A stretch of 64,000 bases of DNA from Diphasiastrum complanatum (GCA_029204225.1 CM055108.1:18197779-18261778); one strand, 5' to 3'. Positions 58,001 to 61,584 are shown, numbered from the stretch's first letter. The notes: generated by a model from the letters alone, not told the origin. Translations and numbers: made by a program.

Positions 58001-59764
58001 ACATGTTACCTGTTTTGCGCCATCTTTAAGTTTGTGCATTTGCTAACTTTATAGCCAGTGAGGAGATAAGAGCGAGTTGAAGACAAGCAAACCTCAAGGT
58101 TAGTGTCAAGAACATCAGCTGGATGTGCAACACTGCCCCCGCTCCTTTGTACCACTGATGTCATCAGAGCAAGCCCCACCTATCAGAATCATAGAAGTCA
58201 CTGAGTATCCTTTGTACGTTAAAGGAAGAACTGTGCATTATTTTGTGTCTAAGAGAATGTCAGAAGTTATACTCCCTCTTAGATTCATATGGTGGTTCGA
58301 CTTTACAATTCAATATTTAGACATTGAACTTAGTTTAGGCTATACTCATGTCGGTGTCTGGTAGAGATATTTTTAGTGGAGGAAAAAATGTTACAGCATC
58401 ATGCAAGTGCCTTTTGCAAATATGAAAGGTTCCCGACAAGCACTGATGGTGACAAGTGAAAGAGAAAGATTTGGCTTTAAGATTCTGACTAAAGACGAGC
58501 TTGTCACATAGATATTAGTTAGCTATTGTTGAACCTTCTGCATATGACCATGATATGCTGTCATTTGTGGTGACTATTTTGAACATTGGAGTAGTCTATT
58601 TGGAACTTATTCTTGGAGAGTGATGTAAAGGACAAAGATTTCCCATCACAAATATTTCAAAATGCTTTTGGAAACTCTACTTATCAGTAATTGTGAGATT
58701 GATGTAACTAAAAAGATTGTGGAAACGTCTTAGTGCATGTTACGTAACTTTCCAAATCTCAAAATGATGATAAAGCCTAAAACACTGATGATTAAAACTT
58801 GTGTGTAAGGAACTTTTGGAGGTGTGGAAGCATAAAGCCTAGCAGGCCCTGACTTAAGTCCACTATTACAAAAATTCAATTATGCACAATCTTAACAACA
58901 TTCGGCTTTTATACAATTCCACATCATGGCCACCTGATTTTTTCTTGAGAAGCGTGATGAATCACTTGCTATTCTACATCATGACAGCCATGACTATCTT
59001 TCTATACTACTACAAGTTTACTTTATCCATATTTAAGAGAAAATGGAGCCATCATGCAACTACAGTCAACACGATTGAGATTTAACTGCACATTATGAAA
59101 CAAGAACGCTGCAGGCTATATGATTGCGTCAAAGAATATCTTCCAAAAAATTAGCAGAAAAGAGCTCTAGAATCTCAACCAAAGCTTTGTTGGCACTGGA
59201 GAGACATTCAGAAAAGAAAGAAGAAGCAGACATAGTAATGGATCTCAGTTGGTGATAGTATCGAAAATTTGCTCTTTGACAACAGCATGTGGTCAAGATC
59301 AAGTGATCAACTACGATGGTAGCGCTCCCCTCAACACCACCCAGAATGTTTTCCAATCGACGATGTTAAGGGGGTTACTGTTCAACTGCAAGGCAAGTTT
59401 AGCAAGTGGAAGAAATTACCGAGCAACTTTTCTGATACGTAGAATAAGTGTGATCACCAAGCTGTGTATGAGCATCACTTCACACAAGTTACTACATATA
59501 GATATGCTATTCTTGAAAAAAAAATTGTTATTGTCATGCCCAAACCTTCCACACAAGCTGCAGCATTTCCATGGAGTAATGGCTTTCATTGCAAGATCCT
59601 AAAACTCATGATCGACTGAAACACAACTCTAATCATCTTTCAATTTTCTACAATAACATGAATAGAACAAATAAAAAAATCAACAGCCTAAATTTCTCTT
59701 TCACTCTCACCTTTTCTGCAGGCTCACTCTTACTCCCTCCTCGAACCAAGAGTTGCCCACCAAC
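4746..59764 (-). CDS. M16 (insulinase/pitrilysin-like) two-domain protein lacking HXXEH; 11 exons seen, N-terminus missing
   Basis: Eleven minus-strand segments (59711-59764, 58093-58179, 56927-57032, 56575-56660, 56242-56378, 31335-31559, 25764-25872, 5877-5942, 5654-5759, 5456-5516, 4746-4977) join in phase with GT-AG borders to about 422 residues. The order of motifs follows the M16 fold: [10 protein letters not shown], an [13 protein letters not shown] strand, RRQDD...REFQKLLYG, the VLGIWGDFD end of domain 1, then in domain 2 [14 protein letters not shown] and [12 protein letters not shown], ending in a helical C-terminus. In active M16 enzymes GLAHxxEH carries the zinc ligands; here the aligned stretch is [14 protein letters not shown], with no His or Glu, so catalysis is unlikely. 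M16 proteins without the motif often act as partners or chaperone-like subunits; that role is inferred, as is an organelle location. The first exons, including any transit peptide, were not found. All exons are open and splice borders intact, so it is probably a live gene. Confidence 0.8.
5456..5516 (-). CDS. M16-like gene, penultimate exon
   Basis: Sixty-one bases: two complete an Asp codon, 19 codons follow ([19 protein letters not shown]) and AG is left for the next exon. Acceptor TACAG, donor GTGAAT. It resembles the ELxxAKxxxLxSFxF helix of M16 proteins. Confidence 0.82.
5654..5759 (-). CDS. M16-like gene, domain 2 exon
   Basis: Thirty-five codons plus one base, [19 protein letters not shown] onward, acceptor TCTAG, donor GTTTCT. 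It encodes a strand and the following long helix of domain 2. Confidence 0.82.
5877..5942 (-). CDS. M16-like gene, Arg/Tyr motif exon
   Basis: Twenty-two codons, phase 0 ([15 protein letters not shown]...EHR), acceptor GGCAG, donor GTAGTG. The R..REGLAYSV stretch is the substrate-side Arg/Tyr signature of M16 C-terminal domains and is intact here, in contrast to the lost zinc site. Confidence 0.85.
5943..7079. other. Intron sequence, nothing recognised
   Basis: Start (in minus-strand terms, the 3' end) of the 19.8-kb intron. Apart from a (TG)n(CG)n tract near 6188-6213, no domain, repeat or RNA gene was recognised. Confidence 0.5.
6188..6213 (+). repeat. (TG)n(CG)n microsatellite
   Basis: A TG run passes directly into a CG run, an alternating purine-pyrimidine tract of about 26 bp. 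Confidence 0.9.
7080..7415 (+). repeat. 5' LTR (approximate left border)
   Basis: The right border is fixed by the primer-binding site at 7416. The segment contains a TATA-like region (GGCTATAAGTAGG, near 7213), and a 36-bp duplication (GTCTTGCTTATGTGATGC word) at about 7314-7385. A diverged relative lies at about 28040-28305: both share GGCGCACTA, a GGGTTC...TATA block and a GTAAC end. The left border could not be set. Confidence 0.5.
7416..7428 (+). promoter_or_regulatory. Primer-binding site (tRNA-iMet type)
   Basis: TTGGTATCAGAGC, the standard complement of initiator tRNA-Met in plant LTR elements, directly after the LTR. Confidence 0.75.
7429..8740 (+). other. Pyrimidine-rich retroelement leader
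   Basis: About 1.3 kb of TTT/CC-rich DNA between the primer site and the gag-like segment. Open frames here encode only hydrophobic Leu/Phe/Ser-rich strings caused by the base composition, so they are not called genes. GGGCGCCCA words recur here and in the Copia leader near 12390. Confidence 0.45.
8869..9096 (+). pseudogene. gag fragment
   Basis: One frame gives [17 protein letters not shown] followed by [20 protein letters not shown] and PPISEWHDF. This is the pattern of retrotransposon gag proteins (W...L..YF, then L.G.A..W, then W..F). The frame is lost soon after. It probably encodes capsid of the element that starts at the 7080 LTR. Family assignment (Ty3/Gypsy) is inferred from the downstream protease. 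Confidence 0.5.
9360..9600 (+). repeat. Degenerate tandem repeat of a GATGTTGTTGCATGCTTTGA word
   Basis: At least five imperfect copies of a unit of about 25-40 bp containing TGCATGCTTTGAT and GATGTTGTT. It lies inside the retroelement between gag-like and protease-like segments. Confidence 0.55.
9640..10394 (+). pseudogene. Retropepsin-like region of an LTR element
   Basis: Two overlapping frames together look like a decayed aspartic protease. The second frame from 10008 has [20 protein letters not shown] followed by [15 protein letters not shown], matching the C-terminal (D.ILG.DWL) part of Gypsy proteases. The catalytic DSG part was not found with confidence. A frameshift lies near 10000. 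No reverse transcriptase follows, so the element is either a deletion derivative or a non-autonomous type. Confidence 0.5.
10395..12230 (+). other. Uncharacterised retroelement interior
   Basis: T- and C-rich on the plus strand, with several short open frames (for example 10407-10943, 178 codons) but no recognisable domain. It continues in composition from the gag/protease region. Where the next element (Copia) begins is not sharp. Confidence 0.35.
12741..13847 (+). pseudogene. Copia gag and protease
   Basis: Starts at ATG 12741 ([14 protein letters not shown]). The N-terminal gag domain has [16 protein letters not shown], then a UBN2-type capsid region with SKRAWDTI and LREELLNI. A lysine-rich linker leads to a CCHC zinc knuckle, [14 protein letters not shown], near 13530-13570. 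The protease signature reads [10 protein letters not shown] near 13760: the usual catalytic Asp of DSGA is Asn, which should abolish protease activity. The frame ends at TAA 13845-13847, but coding similarity continues in the same frame. An upstream in-frame start at 12621 is possible but lies in the leader. Confidence 0.8.
13848..14671 (+). pseudogene. Copia integrase, N-terminal part
   Basis: After the in-frame TAA the frame reads ASYSVHGIG, then the GAG-pre-integrase zinc domain with [11 protein letters not shown] and CEGCILGKF (HHCC ligands), then the integrase core with SDVCGPM (first Asp) and TDRGGEY (second Asp). TGA at 14607-14609 is in the LREKGI position and CAT-TAA follows; both look like CGA and CAA changed by C-to-T. 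The sequence breaks at QQNGVAN by insertion of an LTR at 14672. Confidence 0.8.
14672..15706 (-). repeat. Solo LTR inserted in the Copia integrase
   Basis: A 1035-bp TG...CA segment (minus strand: TGTTATGG ... CCTCTAACA) flanked by GCCAA (14667-14671) and ACCAA (15707-15711), a 4-of-5 target duplication. The integrase resumes straight after it. A TATA box, TATAAATA on the minus strand, lies at 15301-15308, suggesting that the promoter faces left. No primer site or second copy is present, hence solo LTR. Confidence 0.65.
15712..17311 (+). pseudogene. Copia integrase C-terminus and reverse transcriptase
   Basis: It resumes with [15 protein letters not shown]-like coding, passes through [17 protein letters not shown] and [16 protein letters not shown], then the reverse transcriptase: [68 protein letters not shown] and the catalytic [10 protein letters not shown] (17061-17090). 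Frameshifts near 15790 and 16120. A segment between [10 protein letters not shown] and KKALYGLKQ is shortened relative to the family. Coding stops at GLKSS, where the 1.76-kb insertion sits. Confidence 0.85.
17312..19071 (+). repeat. 1.76-kb LTR-like insertion with perfect 5-bp duplication
   Basis: Begins TGTCACAACAAGC, ends GAGCACCACA, and is flanked by TCAAG on both sides (17307-17311 and 19072-19076). Removing it restores the Copia reading frame exactly (GLKSS, then SQGDGEPFD). A TATATAA box at 18884-18890 fits a plus-strand promoter near the 3' side. No internal domains, primer site or second LTR were seen, so a large solo LTR is the simplest reading; a small non-autonomous element is possible. 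Confidence 0.65.
19077..19788 (+). pseudogene. Copia reverse transcriptase tail and RNase H
   Basis: Continues with [20 protein letters not shown] and [20 protein letters not shown], then the RNase H domain: [55 protein letters not shown] and [11 protein letters not shown], ending [10 protein letters not shown]. The catalytic acidic residues are visible. One TAA (DTT then stop) lies near 19110. The stop TAG at 19786 precedes the polypurine tract. Confidence 0.85.
19826..20283 (+). repeat. Copia 3' LTR (right border approximate)
   Basis: Starts TGTTAGAAATAAATG directly after the polypurine tract. It contains the (TC)n expansion at 20129-20193. The end is placed at TTTCCTACA by the TG...CA rule only, as there is no 5' LTR to compare. 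Confidence 0.6.
20129..20193 (+). repeat. (TC)n microsatellite inside the Copia LTR
   Basis: About 65 bp of uninterrupted TC within the 3' LTR. Confidence 0.95.
20270..20420 (-). mobile_element. Short Gypsy pol remnant, minus strand
   Basis: The minus-strand frame reads [20 protein letters not shown] then HHIELLPS, which resembles the segment before the RT domain of Gypsy elements (a DVF..LP.GLPP...H.I.L.PG pattern). It is only about 50 residues long and isolated. Confidence 0.35.
20560..21403 (+). pseudogene. Gypsy reverse transcriptase (broken)
   Basis: Starts with [20 protein letters not shown] and [20 protein letters not shown]. The fingers/palm continue with [20 protein letters not shown] and NKIDLR. 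After a frame change come [13 protein letters not shown] and FVDDILTYS, the catalytic YxDD equivalent (near 21185). It ends [17 protein letters not shown]. Frameshifts near 20855, 21010 and 21090 and stops near 21290 and 21403 show it is dead. Confidence 0.85.
21404..21850 (+). pseudogene. Gypsy RNase H (internally deleted)
   Basis: [19 protein letters not shown] is the connection motif. [20 protein letters not shown] follows, then an Asp-containing D.DASN-like stretch in a shifted frame. A deletion joins GRHVAFE-like coding to [20 protein letters not shown] and [14 protein letters not shown]. The middle of the domain is missing. Confidence 0.7.
21920..23228 (+). pseudogene. Gypsy integrase and chromodomain (broken)
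   Basis: Contains the HHCC zinc region start ([14 protein letters not shown]), then the core with [31 protein letters not shown] and [17 protein letters not shown]. The C-terminal GPY/F-like segment [15 protein letters not shown] and [12 protein letters not shown] follow. A chromodomain remnant ([16 protein letters not shown], then DATWETAH in another frame) ends near 23215. Chromodomains steer integration toward particular chromatin, a plant chromovirus trait. Confidence 0.8.
23229..23864 (+). repeat. Gypsy 3' LTR (right border approximate)
   Basis: Starts TGTCACATGTAC after the purine tract. An AATAAAG polyadenylation-like signal lies near 23802, and a TG...CA end (GTGTGCAACA) is placed at 23864. 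ACACGTGTCATGTG-type words recur at 23445-23580. No second copy is in the window. Confidence 0.55.
23865..25763. other. Intron sequence, nothing recognised
   Basis: AT-rich, with an ATC/ATG-rich low-complexity stretch around 24785-24930. No gene, RNA or transposon signature was recognised. Confidence 0.45.
25764..25872 (-). CDS. M16-like gene, domain 2 exon
   Basis: One base plus 36 codons, [17 protein letters not shown] through GGLLFDE, acceptor GTAG, donor GTACAT. This matches the conserved helix of M16 domain 2 that precedes the Arg/Tyr motif. Introns of 5.5 kb and 19.8 kb flank it. Confidence 0.85.
25873..27484. other. Intron sequence, nothing recognised
   Basis: AT-rich intron DNA between M16-like exons. 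Short open frames carry no recognisable domain. Confidence 0.45.
27485..27952 (+). repeat. Solo LTR of a Gypsy family
   Basis: A 468-bp segment from TGTTATGTCCATGTCC to GCGATTGTTACA, flanked by TCGCG (27480-27484) and CCGCG (27953-27957), a 4-of-5 duplication. It closely resembles the LTR at 53091-53641, which follows Gypsy integrase coding; that identifies the family. No internal sequence remains, as expected after LTR-LTR recombination. Confidence 0.75.
28040..28305 (+). repeat. LTR relic related to the 7080 LTR
   Basis: Shares GGGCGCACTA, a TATATATAGGG promoter-like block, the TTCAGTTGATGATGATTGCTC region, CTTTCTAGC words and the terminal GTAAC with the LTR ending at 7415. The left border is unclear and no primer-binding site follows, so it is probably a solo or truncated LTR. 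Confidence 0.45.
28630..29156. mobile_element. hAT-type MITE with TTCGAAxCGG subterminal repeats
   Basis: A 527-bp element that begins CAATGTTTTATGG; its right end read inward begins CATAGTTGTGTCG. Flanks TAGGTGAG (28622-28629) and TAGGTGAC (29157-29164) match at 7 of 8 bases, the hAT duplication length. Both ends carry clustered TTCGAACCGG / TTCGAATCG words. No coding capacity. The long hAT at 34414-50589 has a comparable TTCGAAACG-rich architecture. Confidence 0.65.
29199..30236 (+). repeat. LTR-like block with a TGGCGCC-type primer site
   Basis: A roughly 1-kb stretch with recurring CAACTTGGCGCCA(T/C)GCCAGAC words (29355, 29400, 29545). AATAAA lies near 29875. It ends just before TTGGCGCCGG (30240-30249), which resembles the TGGCGCC primer site used by Tat/Athila-type Gypsy elements. 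Internal sequence after it is short, GC-rich (GGCGCCGG repeats to about 30340) and not coding. Borders are tentative. Confidence 0.35.
30350..31334. other. Intron sequence, nothing recognised
   Basis: No domain or repeat family recognised. A GGGCC-rich stretch at 30735-30905 (TAGGCCCCTATTGGGCC and relatives) stands out from the AT-rich background but has no clear identity. Confidence 0.4.
31335..31559 (-). CDS. M16-like gene, domain 1/domain 2 junction exon
   Basis: One base completes a Cys codon, then 74 codons ([13 protein letters not shown] ... DIPGLTQ) and GG. The acceptor TTTAG at 31560-31561 was preferred over a later AG because it restores both phase and the usual spacing before VLGIWGDF. 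The donor is GTAAAG. It carries the end of domain 1, the inter-domain linker and the first strand of domain 2. Confidence 0.82.
31560..32060. other. Intron sequence, nothing recognised
   Basis: First 500 bases of the 24.7-kb intron counted from its 3' end. Nothing recognisable. Confidence 0.4.
32070..32790 (+). mobile_element. Second LINE family, RT C-terminal relic
   Basis: Broken frames give [12 protein letters not shown], then [20 protein letters not shown], then [14 protein letters not shown] and [20 protein letters not shown]. This is the usual thumb/C-terminal region of non-LTR reverse transcriptases (Y.YLG..., LYG.E.W, IE..Q..F). It is similar in kind to the relic at 2580-3600 and distinct from the L1-like copies. 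Several frameshifts. Confidence 0.6.
32870..34413 (+). mobile_element. Old L1-like LINE copy, segment 1 (ORF1 end and endonuclease)
   Basis: Matches the LINE at 34.6-40 kb segment by segment. The ORF1 tail reads [30 protein letters not shown] and FMDDNLTYI. The ORF2 endonuclease reads [44 protein letters not shown] and [10 protein letters not shown]. Stops and frameshifts are common. It is cut at 34413 by the hAT element and continues at 50590. Confidence 0.8.
34406..34413 (+). repeat. hAT target duplication, left copy
   Basis: ACTCCTTC, matching ACGCCTTC at 50590-50597 in 7 of 8 bases. Both lie inside the same LINE coding region, which is contiguous when the hAT is removed. Confidence 0.65.
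34818..38432 (-). pseudogene. LINE ORF2: endonuclease, reverse transcriptase, C-terminal zinc finger
   Basis: The apurinic-type endonuclease has [37 protein letters not shown] (catalytic GDFN) and [11 protein letters not shown] (SDH motif). The RT has [55 protein letters not shown] and the catalytic [13 protein letters not shown], with thumb [11 protein letters not shown]. The C-terminus has a CxxC...HxxxxC finger (ICQLCSL...HFIFRC) near 35310-35260. A TAG at 35577-35579 lies in frame between RT tail and finger. A TAA at 38433-38435 falls where another copy has Trp in the first endonuclease motif (GAWNSNG). With both suppressed, the protein would be about 1,200 residues, normal for L1. Confidence 0.88.
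38508..39981 (-). pseudogene. LINE ORF1, L1 ORF1p-like with low-complexity N-terminus
   Basis: Reading from ATG 39981 ([16 protein letters not shown]), a Pro/Ser/Leu/Ala-rich stretch encoded by a GCAGCGAGGGAAGGG-type tandem repeat occupies about 39500-39900, with poly-G runs that shift the frame. A coiled coil follows ([30 protein letters not shown]). Then comes an RRM-like domain with [20 protein letters not shown] and [20 protein letters not shown], and a C-terminal domain ending [13 protein letters not shown]. This order (coiled coil, RRM, CTD) is that of animal L1 ORF1p (Transposase_22 type); most plant L1 ORF1 proteins instead carry CCHC fingers. It should bind RNA in the LINE particle. 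Confidence 0.7.
39500..39960 (-). repeat. Purine-rich tandem repeat (AGCGAGGG / GAAGGGGC units)
   Basis: Many imperfect copies of a 12-18 bp unit within LINE ORF1. Open frames exist on both strands because of the repeat; only the minus-strand frame joined to ORF1 is taken as possibly real. Confidence 0.8.
39998..40262. repeat. (GA)n and (GT)n simple-sequence cluster
   Basis: GA run at about 40001-40034, several TGTGTG runs to 40225, then further GA runs to 40263. It probably spans the LINE 5' end and the hAT 5' flank. Confidence 0.85.
42630..42634 (+). repeat. Gypsy target duplication, left copy (CACCA)
   Basis: CACCA, identical to 48481-48485. It lies in hAT exon 5, which reads through if one copy and the Gypsy are removed. 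Confidence 0.9.
42635..42992 (+). repeat. Gypsy 5' LTR
   Basis: 358 bp, TGTTACGAGCTCGTG to GGATCTATTATA. The canonical CA end has become TA here; the 3' copy keeps CA. CCACGTGG words at about 42850 are palindromic. Confidence 0.93.
42994..43006 (+). promoter_or_regulatory. Primer-binding site (tRNA-iMet type)
   Basis: TGGTATCAGAGCC, one base after the 5' LTR. Confidence 0.9.
43007..43796 (+). other. Gypsy untranslated leader
   Basis: Contains recurring GTTCAGCGCT / GGTCAGCGCTG words (43100, 43190, 43280) that may act in RNA packaging; this is inference. The short open frame at 43395-43643 has no domain and is not called. Confidence 0.6.
43797..45485 (+). CDS. Gypsy gag-protease
   Basis: 562 codons from ATG 43797 to TGA 45483. 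The N-terminus is acidic and helical. The retrotransposon gag domain (about residues 120-270) has [29 protein letters not shown] and [21 protein letters not shown] Lys-rich segment and a CCHC knuckle, [14 protein letters not shown] (about 345-358), follow. The aspartic protease has [13 protein letters not shown] (about 434-446; Asp is present, with Asp for Ser in DSGA) and [13 protein letters not shown]. Apparently uninterrupted. It assembles the particle and processes the polyprotein. Confidence 0.88.
   Translation: MTTPQGPDQPPERGFDELETEALAYRKGKEPMELEEQEQFAEELDELVTKEQFLQLVTEVDELKLALANFKSSVDDSFAELKSLILSSAKGSLPSTSQLSPSPFPSVSGETLRSHPSVFKDLKPRTFNGEEKDRNADILQTFLCKWKNIHALKQTPNHLQTIEASLSLGPMAYKWWVNLQETGQTPRSWKAFEEAFLREFLPENELDRGWEAWERIVMDKSLIQYISQYRKAILKIKNMDDYQKIRGFVRGLKDEYKVEVQRNSPTTLEQALRYAQISNDSVGRKKARQQPLSEQPSQKDFQFKKKFFKRKNQDKSKSEAPQQRPSLIQPLKPDDFEKAKQERLCFVCMGKGHTVRQCPKGPFTKKDKKDKKQVHLVQTVCFPSDSAASEIKVYHEDHEHCCQLTSAMLARPFSFGPHDLVRMHGKVGNQSVRVMVDDGATHNFINYTLVKLPEVPSQHRYIVSLAKGEDKKIWETMVSKLNLGIQGYEDEINFQIMHLDRTDIVLGRDWLYSLGPSLHRNYQENTLSFQHKGREIQLHGEHDVPNNPMVCMQFIALSANRR
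45463..48111 (+). pseudogene. Gypsy pol: RT, RNase H, integrase (core deleted), chromodomain
   Basis: One frame, +1 relative to gag, is open from 45463 except for TAG at 46354, 47293 and about 47410. [50 protein letters not shown] and catalytic FLDDILVYS (46138-46164). RNase [54 protein letters not shown]. Integrase: [18 protein letters not shown] and [12 protein letters not shown] (zinc region), [18 protein letters not shown] and [10 protein letters not shown]. The core then jumps from LFKLYG to [15 protein letters not shown], removing the second Asp and the Glu. Chromodomain: [32 protein letters not shown]. Confidence 0.9.
48110..48122 (+). promoter_or_regulatory. Polypurine tract of the Gypsy element
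   Basis: AAGGGGGAGGGAG directly before the 3' LTR and just after the pol stop codon; it primes plus-strand DNA synthesis. Confidence 0.9.
48123..48480 (+). repeat. Gypsy 3' LTR
   Basis: 358 bp, TGTTACGAGCTTGTG to GGATCTATTACA, followed by the CACCA duplication. Differences from the 5' LTR are mostly transitions. Confidence 0.93.
49947..50500 (+). repeat. hAT 3' flank with degenerate TTGTAACTT / AGTACTTA repeats
   Basis: Non-coding. Dense imperfect repeats of words such as TTGTAACTTGTAACTT and CTTACTACTTAG (49985-50220) resemble the AACTT-rich stretches in the transposase introns (41350-41430, 41690-41770). Confidence 0.55.
50590..51687 (+). mobile_element. Old L1-like LINE copy, segment 2 (reverse transcriptase)
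   Basis: Resumes the LINE interrupted at 34413. Broken frames give [37 protein letters not shown], a [20 protein letters not shown] block near 51190-51250, [20 protein letters not shown] and [10 protein letters not shown]. The YADD site is lost in a deletion near 51300. It ends at a CCACATTAGAT match where Gypsy-derived sequence begins. Confidence 0.8.
51688..53641 (+). mobile_element. Gypsy deletion derivative (gag start joined to integrase) with 3' LTR
   Basis: 51688-52010 encodes a gag N-terminal region ([34 protein letters not shown]). It passes straight into integrase coding ([66 protein letters not shown]) and then the C-terminal [16 protein letters not shown]. Protease, RT and RNase H are missing. 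Stops are scattered. No 5' LTR was found. The polypurine tract GGGGGAAGAA (53081-53090) precedes the LTR. It sits inside the old LINE. Confidence 0.75.
53091..53641 (+). repeat. Gypsy 3' LTR, same family as the solo LTR at 27485
   Basis: TGTTACGTCCATGTCCGG to CAATCGTTAACA, 551 bp. It shares the ATAATNCCTGACATGGATA and AGATCTTCACTTGGC blocks with 27485-27952 and is longer by internal insertions. Confidence 0.8.
53645..53957 (+). mobile_element. Old L1-like LINE copy, segment 3
   Basis: [20 protein letters not shown] and [33 protein letters not shown] match the LINE ORF2 C-terminal region at 35400-35580. It stays in one frame for 110 codons. It is the continuation of segment 2 beyond the Gypsy insertion, with some coding missing between them. 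Confidence 0.75.
54140..54560 (-). mobile_element. L1-like LINE fragment, minus strand
   Basis: Read on the minus strand it gives [20 protein letters not shown] and [16 protein letters not shown], matching the RT thumb ([28 protein letters not shown]) of the family. It is a separate insertion because the orientation is opposite to the neighbouring copy. Confidence 0.65.
54561..56241. other. Intron sequence, nothing recognised
   Basis: AT-rich end of the 24.7-kb intron; no domain or repeat family recognised. Confidence 0.4.
56242..56378 (-). CDS. M16-like gene, exon 5 of those seen
   Basis: Forty-five codons plus TG, from [15 protein letters not shown] to LLDFYQQLF, donor GTATGG. Together with the previous exon it gives the RRQDDPxxIxxREFxxLLYG block typical of this M16 subgroup. 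The next exon is 24.7 kb away. Confidence 0.82.
56575..56660 (-). CDS. M16-like gene, exon 4 of those seen
   Basis: Two bases finish a Val codon, followed by 28 codons ending GAIGRRQDD, with donor GTAGGT. The acceptor is ACCAG at 56661-56662. A second AG eight bases downstream would break the reading frame, which decides the start. Confidence 0.8.
56927..57032 (-). CDS. M16-like gene, exon 3 of those seen
   Basis: Thirty-five codons plus one base, from [10 protein letters not shown] to SLFSE. The phase-1 end is completed by the next exon. Acceptor ATGTAG, donor GTGCTT. It encodes a beta-strand and helix of domain 1. Confidence 0.8.
57033..58092. other. Intron with a poly-C tract
   Basis: Between M16-like exons. 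A run of about 18 C lies at 57837-57854. Nothing else recognised. Confidence 0.5.
58093..58179 (-). CDS. M16-like gene, exon with the degenerate zinc-motif position
   Basis: Twenty-nine codons, phase 0 on both sides, acceptor GATAG and donor GTTTGC. It reads from [15 protein letters not shown] to VLDTNLE. The GLA at its start aligns with the GLAHFLEH signature of active M16 proteins, but the metal-binding residues are Leu, Ser and Val instead. Confidence 0.8.
58180..59710. other. Intron sequence, nothing recognised
   Basis: AT-rich, no recognisable domain or transposon end. Confidence 0.4.
59711..59764 (-). CDS. M16-like gene, first exon identified
   Basis: Eighteen codons in phase 0 at both ends ([18 protein letters not shown]), acceptor GGTAG and donor GTGAGAG. 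This is the strand-turn just before the usual HXXEH helix of M16 domain 1. At least one further upstream exon must exist. Confidence 0.75.
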
Positions 59765-60815
59765 CTACCGGACACAATAAGCTTTTATCAATGCTCAGAC
59801 ACTGAAACTGAAACAAAAGTATAAGAAAGCCCAGCAGTATCAACTACGATACACAAAAAGTTAAGCTACCACTCCACCCACTGATATAGGGAAAACAACA
59901 ATCATGTAAACCAAGTGCCAAGGTTAGTCTTCATGACTCCTGAAAGTAGCAAACAAAACAGATCGGCATTTTTTCCAGCAACTTGTTCAGAAAGTCAAAT
60001 CTGCACAACTTATCCAATTAAAAGACTTGATCTATGGCCAGCCTGGTGGGGGGATGGTTCCAAAATCGTTTTCAACCAACAAAATAAAATTCTTTACAGC
60101 TAGAAGAGGTAAAGGAGAAAAGAGGAATGGAACATCATGATCTTGTCTCATGATAGATTTTGTCCAAGTCAATTTTGTTCATAGGCATAAGAGGAAAGAA
60201 GGCAAGAAAGGAGGAGCTACAGTACCATGTAGAACTCACAAGGAGAAAAGCTGAGAACTGCAATAAAAAGAAACCAACCTTAAAATGCTCGCTAATGTTC
60301 CAAGTTATCAGGAAACTGGTTCTGAGAGTGGGCAAATAGTTCTACTTCCCAAGAACATCTTACTTTAAAAATTTTAGCATCAACACTTTTTCTATGAAAA
60401 AGATTACTACTTTTCAAGAAAAGTTTGATGCAAGCTTGAAGAGTTTTTTGGATCCATACATATGCCAAACTACCTAGTGGTTGTAAGAAGTTATGATCTT
60501 ACGTATCTTTAAAATTTGAAATACAGAGAAAATTTTCTTCTTTCTTTCAAGCCTTCAATTGTAAGGCAAAGACAGCCCACTATTGCACATGATAATCAGA
60601 AGAAACTTTTGTGATAGAGCGCACACTTTCACCACAATTAAATGATGAAGTCACAAGGGACTTGTGAGTCATTAGGCTCATGACATGATTCATGGGTTTC
60701 AAGTTTGAGCAGCCAAGAATCAACAGCCAATCAAAGTCTAATTTTCTAAAGATTCAAGAATCAAAACAACAAATATAAGCAATATAATTCAAGTGATTAA
60801 ATATAGACAATATAG
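59765..60815. other. Upstream of the first M16-like exon seen; nothing recognised
   Basis: The next upstream exon (start of M16 domain 1) was searched for on the minus strand here and not found; it may lie further right or beyond the window. Confidence 0.4.
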
Positions 60816-61080
60816 TTAACAGCGGTTCGAACCAACCCATGATTCAAACTAAGCCAATTTAAACGGGCCAGTTCGAACCGCGATTCGAACAGACCTGGGT
60901 CAGAATAGACACAGGTTCGAAAATAGACACCAAGGTTGAAATAGAATTAGTGGGTCAAAATTTCGATGTCGACCATAGGGATCGAAATAGACTCCGCCTC
61001 AATTTGATTCGTCGATCCAAGCCAAGGATCGAGATGCTTTTTCGATTTTCAGGGTCGAAATAGAATTGTGTAGAAACTGC
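60816..61080. mobile_element. TTCGAACCG-rich hAT-like remnant
   Basis: GCGGTTCGAACC, CCAGTTCGAACCGCGATTCG and several GGTCGAAATAGA words cluster here, like the subterminal repeats of the hAT elements at 28630 and 34414. No convincing ends or duplication were found. Confidence 0.3.
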
Positions 61081-61214
61081 AGTTGTGTGAAAACCTTGAG
61101 TATTTTTGCAAATTTTGACAGGTCCTCATCACAAGAATGCATTACAAGGAAATTCCAACAGTTTATTGTGGGGTCATGGTAGGAGAGAGAATCATAGTTG
61201 CGTAGTGTGGAGAT

Positions 61215-61218
<4 letters not shown>

Positions 61219-61275
<57 letters not shown>
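61219..61275 (+). repeat. (GA)n tract abutting a LINE 3' end
   Basis: About 57 bp of GA, directly followed by CGCTTTATTAACGTC, the LINE tail in minus orientation. Confidence 0.95.
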
Positions 61276-61279
<4 letters not shown>

Positions 61280-61498
61280 TTTATTAACGTCTTTTAATGC
61301 CAAAAGGCATATAAGACCAAATAAGTACATCTCAAGTGTGATAGATACTGAAAGGAGCACATAAATGTCTCCATAAACAAACAACAACTACTAGCTAAGA
61401 TGATTGGTCTATCAAGACCAAACAAAATCTCTAAACTGTCCTCAAACATGGAGGTCTGAAATATGGTACAATGGGGTGTCATATAACTATACAATAAT
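61276..61498 (-). mobile_element. LINE 3' UTR fragment
   Basis: Carries the family tail on the minus strand (TGCCTTTTGGCATTAAAAG), then about 200 bp of 3' UTR. Strongly 5'-truncated. Confidence 0.7.

Positions 61499-61500
<2 letters not shown>

Positions 61501-61580
<80 letters not shown>
61501..61580 (+). repeat. (GA)n tract abutting a second LINE 3' end
   Basis: About 80 bp of GA, directly followed by AAGCTTTATTAATGTC, the LINE tail. Confidence 0.95.

Positions 61581-61584
<4 letters not shown>

Noticed and set aside
59129-59356. 75-codon minus-strand frame as an additional M16-like exon
   Set aside because: No M16 similarity, and the exons at 59711-59764 and 58093-58179 already join in phase.
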